A stretch of DNA of 64,000 bases from Candidatus Laterigemmans baculatus (GTDB lineage Bacteria > Planctomycetota > Planctomycetia > Pirellulales > Pirellulaceae): positions 1-64,000 of the forward strand of contig NZ_WRPR01000036.1 of assembly GCF_010367455.1 (NCBI RefSeq), read 5' to 3'. Numbering within the stretch: position 1 is the stretch's first letter; each line of letters begins with the position of its first letter. The translations under genes were made by a program, and so were the position numbers. The notes under the pieces are model-generated. The model ran no database searches and was not told the origin of the DNA. It saw only the letters and a program-made list of their open reading frames with translations. Positions 34,325 to 43,220 of the stretch are shown piece after piece.

Positions 34325-34999
34325 TCAGTTGCCGCGAGGAATGGGCGTCATCGTCCCCGCGGGAACCCCATCGGTGACGGTGGCCGAACCAGGGACCATG
34401 TTCGGGTCGGCCGGCATCCAGCCACTGTCGGGGATGTAGGAGTTATTCGGGTATCCGCCGTAAATCCCGTTCCCGACCATTGGCGAGCCGATACTGGTAC
34501 CACCGAGGTATCCCCCGTCGCCGTAACCGAAGTCGCCATAACCCGCATCGCCGTAACCCGCGTCGCCATAACCAGAGTAGCCGTAGTCGCCGTAGTAGCT
34601 GCCAGCGGCCTCACCACCGCACCCGCAGCCGCCCGCATTGGGCACGCCGCACTGGGGCGCTCCACAGCCTGCAGGTCCATAAGCCGGAGCGCCATATCCG
34701 GGAGCGCCATATCCAGGAGCGCCGTAGCCCGGAGTCCCACAACCTGGAGCCCCATAGCCCGGGGTGCCGTAACCCGGGGTGCCGCAGCCCCGACCGCCCA
34801 AGCCGAGGATGCCGCAGCCGGGGGTACCAAGGTTCGGGGCACCGACCGCGGGCGGGGCAACGTTATACGTCGGAGCGGCAGAAGCACAGATCCCACACGC
34901 CGCGCCGCGACCGTAGAGGAGATTGCGAACCGCCCCGCAACCGCCGGCCGCAGGCAACATCAAAACGATAGCTACAACCGATCCAAGTCGAGCGTTCAT
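34325..34999 (-). CDS. Gly/Tyr/Cys-rich lipoprotein with tandem repeats
   Basis: 224 residues. A signal with lipobox-like end (MLPAAGGCGAV) precedes a body made of short repeats such as PGYGAPG, PGCGTPGYG and YGDAGYGDAGYGD. Cysteines are frequent in the first half (over a dozen), an unusual feature for an envelope protein and suggestive of disulfide crosslinking. No known domain. The start at 34999 is followed by a good signal; an in-frame extension lies upstream. It may be a structural surface protein; function is not assigned. Confidence 0.75.
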   Translation of the reverse strand: MNARLGSVVAIVLMLPAAGGCGAVRNLLYGRGAACGICASAAPTYNVAPPAVGAPNLGTPGCGILGLGGRGCGTPGYGTPGYGAPGCGTPGYGAPGYGAPGYGAPAYGPAGCGAPQCGVPNAGGCGCGGEAAGSYYGDYGYSGYGDAGYGDAGYGDFGYGDGGYLGGTSIGSPMVGNGIYGGYPNNSYIPDSGWMPADPNMVPGSATVTDGVPAGTMTPIPRGN

Positions 35000-35159
35000 T
35001 GCAATCCCCCTCCCGAGCAAACTGGGCCTAAATGTTCGACCCAAACCTTGGGTCACACAAATCTAGGTCGCTGCCGATGAGGTGCAAACGCAACATGATG
35101 TTTTTTTTCAACCAACGTTGCATGAAAGCATCATGCACATTTCCGCCGTGCGATGATCG

Positions 35160-36245
35160 ATGGCAATTACGACGCACTTCACCGCCTCCCATAGAGCACC
35201 ATCCAAGCCCATGCGGCCCAAGCAAACGTCGTCCCGACACACGCCGTCGAAGATGGGGTCCGTCCTGCTCGTGGCGACCAGCCGCCGCACTTGGGTCACG
35301 GGCGCGGCGTTGGGGCTGGCGCTGCTCCTGGGCATCGGGACCCCGGCGTCGGCTCGCGCCTCGAGCATTCGCAGCGGCGATGAGATCTGGATCCTCTGCA
35401 CCCGCAACCTCACGACCGACGTCTGTGCTGCAGATTTGCATCGCCCCAACTTTTCCGTGCAGCGGTATAACGAAGCAGCGGAACTGGTTCCCGCGACCGC
35501 CGACGAGCTGTTGGCGACGATCCAATCCGATCCCACCACGCCCAACGTCGTCTATGTCCATGGCAACCGCTTCACACATTCAGACGCAATTCAGCGGGCG
35601 GGCTACGTCTACCGGCGGATCACCTCCCGCCGCGCCTCCCCCCAGAATATTCGCTTCATTGTCTGGAGCTGGCCGAGCGAACCGATCCACGGCCTGCTAA
35701 AGGATGTTCGCACCAAAGCCGATCGGACCGACTCCCAAGGGCTGTATCTCGCCTGGCTGCTGCGCGAGATCGCCGTCTCGCCAGCACCGCTCGATCTGCT
35801 CGGCTACAGTTTTGGCGGTCGCGTGGTGACCGGTGCACTGCATGCCGTCGCCGGCGGTTCGCTCGATGGCCGAAGACTGCCGGGAGCCACGATCCGAGGA
35901 CTCCGCGTCGATGTCGGGCTCATTGCGCCAGCGATCCATCGCGAGTGGTTATTGGCGTGCGACTACCATGGGTTGGCGACAAAAAACATGAACCGCATGG
36001 TGTTGATGTATAACCCGCGTGATGTGGCGCTCCGCCAGTACTGGTTGCTCGATCTTTCCGATATCGGACTTGCGCTCGGTGCGGTTGGGCCGATGCGATT
36101 CGGAACGCGACACGACGGCTCGCCGTTGCCGGTCCGCGCGGTCAACTGCAGCCGCGCGGTCGGTCGCGAGCATGATGAGATCGATTATATGAGTGACGAT
36201 TGCGGAGGAAGTTGGCTGATGGCCCACTTGATTGACACTCCATGA
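35160..36245 (+). CDS. Alpha/beta hydrolase, probably exported
   Basis: 361 residues from the first ATG, or about 330 from an ATG at 35253 that gives a cleaner signal peptide (TGAALGLALLLGIGTPASA). The nucleophile elbow is LLGYSFGGRVV, and NVVYVHGNRFTHSDA precedes it, which fits serine hydrolases of the DUF900-like type. The catalytic His may be in GREHDE. The substrate is unknown. Its stop overlaps the start of the aminotransferase gene (ATGA), so the two are cotranscribed. Confidence 0.8.
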   Translation: MAITTHFTASHRAPSKPMRPKQTSSRHTPSKMGSVLLVATSRRTWVTGAALGLALLLGIGTPASARASSIRSGDEIWILCTRNLTTDVCAADLHRPNFSVQRYNEAAELVPATADELLATIQSDPTTPNVVYVHGNRFTHSDAIQRAGYVYRRITSRRASPQNIRFIVWSWPSEPIHGLLKDVRTKADRTDSQGLYLAWLLREIAVSPAPLDLLGYSFGGRVVTGALHAVAGGSLDGRRLPGATIRGLRVDVGLIAPAIHREWLLACDYHGLATKNMNRMVLMYNPRDVALRQYWLLDLSDIGLALGAVGPMRFGTRHDGSPLPVRAVNCSRAVGREHDEIDYMSDDCGGSWLMAHLIDTP

Positions 36246-37099
36246 GTTCTCCAGGTTATCGGAGCTCTCCCGGATATCTCAATGGTCGCTGGACGAGCAC
36301 CGATCAGATGGGGCTCAGCATCGACGACCTGGGCTTCCTCCAAGGCGTTACCGCCGTCGAGAGAATGCGGACTTGGAATCGCGGCCTTCCGTTGCTCGAA
36401 GCCCACCTGGTGCGCTTCTTTCACACGACGCAGACGCTGAAAATCGCCGGATTGCCCAGCGACGACCGGCTGATCGAATTGATCGGTGAACTGCTCGGCA
36501 AACACGAATCGGACAGCGAGACTGGGATCGTACTGTTTGCCACTCCCGGCCGACGCGGCAGTGACACCCCGACGCTCGGGATGCATCTCTCACCGCTCGA
36601 CTTCCCGCGGCTCGAGCGACTCCGCGACCAGGGTCAGTCACTCGTCATCACCAGCGTCCGCCAGCCGCCACTCGATTGCTGGCCCCGCGACATCAAGGTC
36701 CGCTCCCGAATCCATTACTATCTGGCGGACCAGCAAGCGCGGGAGCGCGATCCCGAGGCCCTCGGCGTGCTGATCGACGACGACGGCTCGATCACCGAAA
36801 CGAGCGTCTCAAACGTGCTCGCGGTGGCCGAGGGGCGGCTGATCGCACCTCCAGCCGGACGGATCCTGCCCGGCGTGATGCTTTCGACCGTGATCCATCT
36901 GGCGAGAGCCGAAGGCATTCCGGTCGAGCGCGCGGCGATCGGCCCAGAGACGCTCCGCGCCGCCGAGGAAGTCTTACTGACCGGCAGCGAAGCGGGACTC
37001 TGGCCGGCCCGCCAGGTCGACGATATCCCAAAACCGCCAGGGCCGATCTGCCGCCGCCTGCAACCCCTGCTGGACGCTTTCCTCGCAGCAGCGGTCTAG
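36242..37099 (+). CDS. Class IV aminotransferase
   Basis: 285 residues of the PLP fold type IV family, which covers branched-chain aminotransferase, D-amino acid aminotransferase and 4-amino-4-deoxychorismate lyase. The PLP Lys is expected at about 152 (RDIKVRSRIHYYLAD); GSITETSVSNVLAV and LTGSEAGLWP are the phosphate and substrate regions. I cannot tell which member it is; PabC and IlvE-like readings are both possible. Translation is coupled to the upstream hydrolase. Confidence 0.92.
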   Translation: MSSPGYRSSPGYLNGRWTSTDQMGLSIDDLGFLQGVTAVERMRTWNRGLPLLEAHLVRFFHTTQTLKIAGLPSDDRLIELIGELLGKHESDSETGIVLFATPGRRGSDTPTLGMHLSPLDFPRLERLRDQGQSLVITSVRQPPLDCWPRDIKVRSRIHYYLADQQARERDPEALGVLIDDDGSITETSVSNVLAVAEGRLIAPPAGRILPGVMLSTVIHLARAEGIPVERAAIGPETLRAAEEVLLTGSEAGLWPARQVDDIPKPPGPICRRLQPLLDAFLAAAV

Positions 37100-37131
37100 G
37101 CGCAGGACCGTTCATCGTTTGCGTTCGCAAT

Positions 37132-37205
37132 ATCAGCCGCCACGCGCTAGCGTCCGGTTTTCCCAGCGTTTTTCGGAAACCGGGGGCTAGCGCCCGGCGG
37201 CTGAT
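37132..37205. repeat. Family B inverted repeat
   Basis: A 74-bp copy with the ends ATCAGCCGCC and GGCGGCTGAT, the clearest example of this family with both arms intact. It lies between the convergent aminotransferase gene and the following minus-strand lipoprotein gene, where it could act as a terminator. Confidence 0.85.
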
Positions 37206-37243
37206 AATTGGCGTCCGGGGGGAGGGTGACTTTCGTTAGCGGG

Positions 37244-37882
37244 TCACTTCTCCTGTTCCGCGGCCGCTTCCTCTTTCTTGATGACGCCGAACAGGTGGCC
37301 GCCGACTTCGCCGTGGGTCCAGGTTCCCGCATAGCGTCCGCGATAGATCATCACGCGTGAGGAAAAGGTGCCCAGCCCCGGAATCCAAAGATTCGTCAGC
37401 GAGATCACTGGCGTGTCGCCCGCCCACAGGACCGGCAGATCCATGGGCAGTTCGGCATCGGTCTCGCCGTAGCGAATGCGGGCGGTGAAGCGATACAGAT
37501 CGCCTTCCGGCAGCTTCTCACACTTGAGAATCGTGTACTCTTCCTCGGGCATCTCATCCTGTTCTTTGCCGACGACCGTGAACCGCCCCGCTAGCGTCGC
37601 TCCGCTCATGTACTGCTCGAACCAGGCGACGCGGTCGGCCTCCTCTGCAGCGGGAGTCGTCGCCTCTGCGGCCCGTTTCACCTTCTCGGCCCGTTTCTCC
37701 TTCTCGGCCCGTTTCTCCTCCTCGGCTTTCGGCTCGCCCGGTGGCGGATCGGCGGGAGCGTGAGGTTCTGCCGCGGTGAGCGAGGAACCGAATTCGGGGG
37801 TCGGGCTGCAGGCGAACAGGACCCCCAACGCGGCCGGCAACAGCAGCGACCGGCGAGGACTTGCGAGCAGGTGAAGTTTCAT
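37244..37882 (-). CDS. Lipoprotein with Lys/Glu-rich linker
   Basis: 212 residues. The signal has a lipobox (GVLFACSP). A charged low-complexity linker with EKRAEK units (21-base repeats around 37670-37730) leads to a C-terminal domain beginning ADRVAWFEQYMSGATLAGRF, with GRYAGTWTHGEVGGHLFG at the end. Related planctomycete proteins of unknown function end this way. I chose the ATG at 37882. The in-frame region upstream lies in a family A repeat and is not coding. Confidence 0.82.
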   Translation of the reverse strand: MKLHLLASPRRSLLLPAALGVLFACSPTPEFGSSLTAAEPHAPADPPPGEPKAEEEKRAEKEKRAEKVKRAAEATTPAAEEADRVAWFEQYMSGATLAGRFTVVGKEQDEMPEEEYTILKCEKLPEGDLYRFTARIRYGETDAELPMDLPVLWAGDTPVISLTNLWIPGLGTFSSRVMIYRGRYAGTWTHGEVGGHLFGVIKKEEAAAEQEK

Positions 37883-37934
37883 CGGGCAGAACCTCTCAGT
37901 GAAGCTTAGGGAGGAAGGAAGCAACGGAACCCTT

Positions 37935-38176
37935 GAGCCGCAGGCGCTAGCCTCGGGCCCTTGAGCCGCAGGCGCTAGCCTCGGGCCCGATCCGGTCCGC
38001 GGCATACGAAAGTGTTGCGTTTCAGCGGCGTTTCAACACGCGCTGGATCCGTTCGGCGGCGCGACGGAACCCGCGGCTAGCGCCGTCGGCTCACCTGGTT
38101 AGGGCCCGCGGCTAGCGCCGTCGGCTCACCCGCGGCTAGCGCCGTCGGCTCACCCGCGGCTAGCGCCGTCGGCTCA
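37935..38176. repeat. Family A core repeat cluster
   Basis: On the left, the unit GAGCCGCAGGCGCTAGCCTC appears twice. On the right, the unit CCCGCGGCTAGCGCCGTCGG appears four times, three of them in tandem. The two sides form an extended imperfect palindrome. Terminal GGCTCTGTCAG ends are absent. The 405-base gap between divergent lipoprotein genes at 37883-38287 is mostly this element. Confidence 0.8.
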
Positions 38177-38287
38177 CGGGGGATGGCCCTGGCCGTATTG
38201 TAGCGCCTGGCGGGCGACATTTTGGCTGGCCAACATTTTCGGCGAATCTATGGCCGGCTTTTCGGTTGACGACTACACTTCGAGCCC

Positions 38288-39436
38288 ATGCACCACTCCA
38301 GTTCTCTCGACCGCCGCTCGGTCCTCGCCGCCCTCCTGACGACCTTCACCGCTGGTTGCTTGCCGGTAGCCGACAGAGAGTTCTTGGCCGGCCAGGACGA
38401 CTCGGCGGATGACTCCGAAGCGGCGGCCTCCTCCGGGGGATCACCCGCACCGGCAGAGGAACCGTCAGCAGACCCGTCAGCGGAACTCCGCGAAGCGCTC
38501 GACCGCGTGCTCTCTGCCGGGCTCGCTCGCCGCCTGAGCGCCGTCGAGAATGGAGCTTGGCAAGTCCTGCATGGAATCCTGGCCTACGGCAAAGCCTGCC
38601 GCATCGAAGCGGGGGGCGAGCTGGTTCCGGCGATCGACTATCTGCTCGACGGAGGGAGCTTGGCGGGCTGGGATCCGCTCCCGGGAGATCTACTCGGCGA
38701 TCCGCCGCGGCGGGGCGTCCGCTTCGAGTTGGAGGTGGGGAGCATGAGCGGGCAAGGGCACTACGACCAGTGGCTGGCGGTGCTCTCGCAAGCGGACCTC
38801 CCGGCCGAGACGCCTCTGAAGATCGGCTCGGAGAGCTACACGCTCGGCGACGGACTGCAGCAAATGCTGTGGGACATCCCCCGCAATCTGGCGTTCGAAT
38901 ACAGCTGGACGCTGATCGCTGCGACCCGCTACCTCCCGACCGATTATTCCTGGCCGGCCCGCGATGGCCGTCGCTGGTCGATCGAGGAGCTGGTCGATTC
39001 CGAGACGCACAATAGCTTGACCCAAGCCGCGTGCGGCGGGACCCACCGCTTGATCGGTTTGGCGATGGCCCGCAACCGACACCTCGAGCAGGGGGGAAAC
39101 CTGACCGGCGTTTGGCTGGCCGCCGATGCTCGGCTCCGCGAGCAGATCGAAGCGGCCCGTCGCTATCAGAATTCCGACGGCTCGTTCTCGACCAACTTCC
39201 TCGATCGCCCCGGCTGGTCGAGCGACCTCTCGGACGTCTTGCGGACGACCGGGCATGTGCTGGAATTCCTAGCGATCGCCGCTCCTGAGGAAATGCTGCG
39301 GGCGGCTTGGATGGAAGCGGCAGCGACGCGGCTGTGCGAAGTTCTGGAAGCGACCGAGCACGTCGAACTCGAGTGCGGCGCCCTCTATCACGCGCTGCAC
39401 GGCGTGGTGCTCTATCGCCAGCGGCGGTTCGGCTGA
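38288..39436 (+). CDS. Putative exported protein with prenyltransferase-like repeats
   Basis: 382 residues. The N-terminus has a lipobox-like or Tat-like leader (DRRSVLAALLTTFTAGCLPV). The mature part is rich in helices, and RRYQNSDGSFSTNFL matches the QxxDGSF motif of the squalene-hopene/prenyltransferase alpha-barrel fold. The Asp-rich catalytic motif of terpene cyclases is not visible, so this is likely a noncatalytic or differently acting barrel. No neighbour hints at a function. The start at 38288 follows a short spacer downstream of the repeat cluster. Confidence 0.72.
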   Translation: MHHSSSLDRRSVLAALLTTFTAGCLPVADREFLAGQDDSADDSEAAASSGGSPAPAEEPSADPSAELREALDRVLSAGLARRLSAVENGAWQVLHGILAYGKACRIEAGGELVPAIDYLLDGGSLAGWDPLPGDLLGDPPRRGVRFELEVGSMSGQGHYDQWLAVLSQADLPAETPLKIGSESYTLGDGLQQMLWDIPRNLAFEYSWTLIAATRYLPTDYSWPARDGRRWSIEELVDSETHNSLTQAACGGTHRLIGLAMARNRHLEQGGNLTGVWLAADARLREQIEAARRYQNSDGSFSTNFLDRPGWSSDLSDVLRTTGHVLEFLAIAAPEEMLRAAWMEAAATRLCEVLEATEHVELECGALYHALHGVVLYRQRRFG

Positions 39437-39676
39437 GCCGGGAGGCGAGGCCCCGCATCACGCACCACCGGAGGCGCCGAATTTGCTCCTCCGCAAGGGT
39501 TCGCTGCGAAGCGGTCGGCACAAATTCCCCAAAACTCCTATTCGATCCCCTAGCCAACTTCGCCATACTGGGAGGAGTGGCAGCGGAGTCTTGCCCATCA
39601 TTCCGCGGCCGCTTGCACTAGCACTCGCCAATGTCACCGCTGCGGACCCTCGCGTGCCGCGGCCTGGAGAACCCCC

Positions 39677-41488
39677 ATGGCCTCGCTGTTCCTTTCTGCC
39701 TCCCGCCTGCGTTTCAGCCCCCGCTTGCTGACTGGCCCCCGCCCCATTTCTGGCCAGCACCCGGGGGCGGTATTGCAGCGCTCTTTGCGGCCTTGCCAGC
39801 AGCGCGGCTTGCGTTTGCTCGCTCCGCTCGTTGCCGCTCTGGCTCTGACCGCGGTCCCGTCGATCAGCTACGCCCAGAACGAAGGGCTGGCCGATCTCGA
39901 CGAAGCGATGGTCGCCAAGATCGATGCCCAATCGATTGGCGACTTGGAGAAAGTCGCGGCCCTGGTCGAATCGGCGATTGCCAAAGGGCTGGATGAAGAG
40001 AACAAGGCCTTCGCCCAAAAGATGCTCGGCGGGATTTCGCTGCAGCAGGGTCAAGCGATCGTGGCGCGGATGATGCGCGGACGGATCGACGCGAATCAGC
40101 TGGACGAGCTTCGCAGCGAAGCGCTCCAAGATCTGGAGCGAGCGGTCGAGAACGATCCCACGCTGGTCGATGGGCATCTGCTCATCGCGCGGCTCAATAC
40201 GCTCCCCGGGGGCGACACCGAGCGGGCAATTCAAGCGGCCACCGCGGCGATCGAGAAGCTCGGCGACGATGCGGAAAAACAGAGCGAAGCCTACGTTCTC
40301 CGCGCCGTCCTGCGAGAAGATAAAGAAAAACAGCGAGAGGATCTCGACAAGGCGCTCGAAGTCGATCCGGCCAACACCGAAGCCTACCAAGCCCGGGCCC
40401 TGCTGCGACTGCAGAACGATGACCCCGAGGGTGCCGTCTCGGACTTGAAAACCTTGCTCGAGAAAGACCCGACCAACACCGCCGCTGCCGTCGCCGCCTC
40501 GGAGACGCTGCTGCAGCTCGACCGTACCGAAGACGCCGAAGCGGTGCTCGAAGAAGCGATCACGGCCCAGCCCACCGCGGCCCTCTACCTGCTTCGCGCC
40601 GAGATGCGGCGAGCAGCCGACAAGCATGAACAAGCTCTCTCGGATCTCGAACGGGCACTGGCCATCGAGCCCAAAAACCCGATCGCGCTGCTCCTGCGCG
40701 CCGAAGCCAAACTTCGCGAAGAGGATATCGCCGCCGCCAAAGCCGATGTCGACGCGGCCCTGGCGGTGCAGCCGGGCAACGTCCGTGGAATCTATTTGCG
40801 GAGCCTGATCGCCGCTCAGGAAGAACGCTACGCCGACGCGATCAACGACATGCAGCTGCTCGCTCAAAGCCAGCCCGAGAACAGCATCTGGTCGCTGCAA
40901 CTCGGCAATTTCTATCAGCTCGACCAGCGTCCGCGGAAAGCCATCGATGCGGCCACCGCGATCCTCGATCGCCGACCCAGCCACTGGCAGGCCCGCCGGC
41001 TGCGCGGGGACGCGTACCTGAGTGTCAACGAGCACGCCAAAGCGATCGAGGACTACGAAGCGGCTCTCAAAACCAAAGCGACGCCCGATGCCGAAGCCGC
41101 CCTCGATCCCGATGCGATGAGCAAAACGGCTCGCTCCGGGCTGCTCAACAACTTGGCCTGGGTCCTCTCGACGACCCCCAAAGACGATCTCCGCAACGGC
41201 AAACGCGCCCTCGAACTGGCCACCGAAGCCGCCGAACTGACCGAGCACCAAGAGCCCCATATCCTCAGCACGCTGGCAGCCGCCTACGCCGAGACGGGCG
41301 ACTTTGAAAAGGCCATCGAGTGGTCCAGCAAAGCAGTCGAGCTCGGCAAAGAGCAGAAACACGACCAGCTCGAGCAGCTCGAGAAAGAGCTCGAAAGCTA
41401 CCGCGCCGGCAAGCCGTGGCGCGAAGCCCAGGAGATCGAAGAGAACGAACTCCCCCTGCTCGCCCCGGAAGATATCATCGACACCTGA
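39677..41488 (+). CDS. Secreted TPR-repeat protein
   Basis: 603 residues. The N-terminus carries a long leader with a hydrophobic segment (LLAPLVAALALTAVPSISYA). Most of the protein is helical TPR sequence, with recurring units such as YQARALLRLQNDDPEGAVSDL, LYLLRAEMRRAADKHEQALS and WQARRLRGDAYLSVNEHAKA. TPR arrays bind partner proteins; the partner is unknown. GGAG lies 10-13 bases before the ATG. Confidence 0.88.
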   Translation: MASLFLSASRLRFSPRLLTGPRPISGQHPGAVLQRSLRPCQQRGLRLLAPLVAALALTAVPSISYAQNEGLADLDEAMVAKIDAQSIGDLEKVAALVESAIAKGLDEENKAFAQKMLGGISLQQGQAIVARMMRGRIDANQLDELRSEALQDLERAVENDPTLVDGHLLIARLNTLPGGDTERAIQAATAAIEKLGDDAEKQSEAYVLRAVLREDKEKQREDLDKALEVDPANTEAYQARALLRLQNDDPEGAVSDLKTLLEKDPTNTAAAVAASETLLQLDRTEDAEAVLEEAITAQPTAALYLLRAEMRRAADKHEQALSDLERALAIEPKNPIALLLRAEAKLREEDIAAAKADVDAALAVQPGNVRGIYLRSLIAAQEERYADAINDMQLLAQSQPENSIWSLQLGNFYQLDQRPRKAIDAATAILDRRPSHWQARRLRGDAYLSVNEHAKAIEDYEAALKTKATPDAEAALDPDAMSKTARSGLLNNLAWVLSTTPKDDLRNGKRALELATEAAELTEHQEPHILSTLAAAYAETGDFEKAIEWSSKAVELGKEQKHDQLEQLEKELESYRAGKPWREAQEIEENELPLLAPEDIIDT

Positions 41489-41490
41489 AA

Positions 41491-41516
41491 ACCGTCCGTC
41501 AGGCTTTCCACCCTGA
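41491..41516. repeat. Half copy of family D repeat
   Basis: GTCAGGCTTTCCACCCTGAC resembles one arm of the hairpin at 20058-20121. It lies just downstream of the TPR gene and could be part of its terminator. Confidence 0.4.
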
Positions 41517-41647
41517 CACAAACCGTAAGTCGAACAGGAGGCAAGTGAGTCAACAGAGGAATGCTTCTCCGTTGCCTCTGCTTTCTCCTGTTCCTTCGCT
41601 CCTGCGGCAATCCGCTCGCTCCGAGTACGAGCATGACCGCCGCTCCC

Positions 41648-42745
41648 CTACCGCCGGCGGCCGTAGCGGTTCATGTACAACAGGAACTGGCGGTCGAGCG
41701 TTTCGAGGTCGGTCTCGAACGCGTCTTGAAAAGCCTGCACGCGGGCCCGCGGATCGGGCTCGGACATCAGCGGACCCTCGGCCAACTCGTCGAGGTATTT
41801 GAGGTACTGCTCCTCACGGGTCCGCAGCAGGAAGTAATTCAGCGCCCAGGCTTCGGCGTACGCGAACGTCGCTTCGGCCGGATTGCGGAATCGCGAGTCG
41901 TCGCGGATCAACGTGGTCAGCGAATCGCGGGGCCGCTTCCGCAGGTAGGCATTGAAGCGGGCCAAATTGACGGTGTTGATCGCTCCGATGTTCCGCCAGC
42001 CGCGGACGCTGTTCAAATCGGGCGATTCAAAATAAGTCGCCAATCCTTCGCTGACCCAGTACGGGTTGTCAGCCATCCGCCGCTGCAGTCCGCTGTTGTA
42101 AGCCAACTGGTGGACCGCTTCATGCACCAGCGTGGCGACCCGCCGCTCGTTGTCCTTCAGGTAGTAAGTCGTCATGCGGTTGGTCTGCAGGTGATAGTAA
42201 CCAATCACCGAATTGACCAACTCCCCCACCTCCGGCCGAGCGTACTCGGCGAAGCTTTTTTGGTCGGCGAACACGACCGCGACCAAGGGAAACTCCGCCT
42301 TCGGCAGCTTGCGGCCCTTGTTCTTCCAGTACGTGTAGAACCCCTGGTGAATTTGCTCGAACAGCCCCCCGACCCAGGAGACGTACTCTTCGGGCGTGTT
42401 GTGACAGATGACGTAGTTCGCGGTGTGGTGCACCTGGAACCCGGCGGGCAGCTCGGCCAACAACCGCTGGGCCGCCTCGTGATGGTCGATCGGCACCAGG
42501 GGCTGGTTGTCGCTCTTCCGCGAAATCAGCCGCTCGGGCTGGACCGTCCATAACTGGCCATCGTCGGCCATCAGCAGCATCCCGCCGCTGGGCACTCGGA
42601 CGAGCGCTTCACCGACGACGTCCAGCGTCTCCTGGCTGTCGGGATAGGGACGAAACACAACCCGCTCCACCGCCGCGGCATGCGGCCCGCCGACAGTCCC
42701 CACGGCTCCGATCGCGCAGACCGCGACCAACGCGATCCGCACCAT
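41648..42745 (-). CDS. DUF1570 zinc metallopeptidase-like protein
   Basis: About 365 residues starting at MVRIALVAVCAIGAVGTVGG, a signal peptide. The gluzincin motif HEAVHQLAYNSG (about residues 208-219) and SEGLATYFE, with the third zinc ligand Glu 233, match DUF1570. It should be a secreted zinc-dependent peptidase. Upstream in-frame sequence encodes GLEPAI repeats from an 18-base tandem repeat and is probably not translated. Confidence 0.88.
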   Translation of the reverse strand: MVRIALVAVCAIGAVGTVGGPHAAAVERVVFRPYPDSQETLDVVGEALVRVPSGGMLLMADDGQLWTVQPERLISRKSDNQPLVPIDHHEAAQRLLAELPAGFQVHHTANYVICHNTPEEYVSWVGGLFEQIHQGFYTYWKNKGRKLPKAEFPLVAVVFADQKSFAEYARPEVGELVNSVIGYYHLQTNRMTTYYLKDNERRVATLVHEAVHQLAYNSGLQRRMADNPYWVSEGLATYFESPDLNSVRGWRNIGAINTVNLARFNAYLRKRPRDSLTTLIRDDSRFRNPAEATFAYAEAWALNYFLLRTREEQYLKYLDELAEGPLMSEPDPRARVQAFQDAFETDLETLDRQFLLYMNRYGRRR

Positions 42746-42811
42746 CCAAGCACCAGTCTCCCGGACGACGCACCGCCGAGTGCTGGGCCGCGCGACGCCT
42801 GGCCGAGTGCC

Positions 42812-42905
42812 ACTCGGCTCGAGGCTGATCGCTGGCTCGAGGCCGATCGCTGGCTCGAGGCCGATCGCTGGCTCGAGGCCGATCGCTGGCTCGAGGCCGG
42901 TTTGG
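42812..42905. repeat. 18-bp tandem repeat, five copies
   Basis: The unit TCGCTGGCTCGAGGCCGA repeats about five times with few changes. It lies just upstream of the DUF1570 gene, in its promoter/leader region. Because the period is a multiple of three, reading continues in all frames. Confidence 0.85.
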
Positions 42906-43220
42906 GCCTGTGCGGTGGGCAACGCTCTCTCCCAGCAGATCTGCATCCGTGTTTCCATTGGAGCTCTCGATTCGTGAGCCGACCGACCCACTCCCACTTC
43001 CCCAGTTTAGAAGCGCCCGAGGGGTCCCTCGCAGTTTGAGGGTCAGGAGACGCGAAGACCACCCGCCAAACGAGTGGTACAGACGGTAGATCCCCTGCAA
43101 TCGCCCACCGAGCCTGCTGTCGGGGCGATTGTCCCCCTTGCCGACACCCGGCTCGTCGGGAACGGGGAGGGCGACAATTATACTGCACCGGCTTCGACCA
43201 CCGACTCACTCTGCTCGCGA

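Noticed and set aside
38346-39566. Arg/Ser-rich minus-strand frame opposite the exported barrel-like gene
   Set aside because: Its composition is that of antisense high-GC sequence, with no recognisable domain; the plus-strand gene has a leader and a family motif.
39458-41521. 687-residue minus-strand frame opposite the TPR gene
   Set aside because: High-GC antisense open frame; the plus-strand TPR protein has a signal peptide and regular repeats.
42812-42905. CRISPR-like array near the DUF1570 gene
   Set aside because: The 18-base units are contiguous, without spacers of unique sequence.
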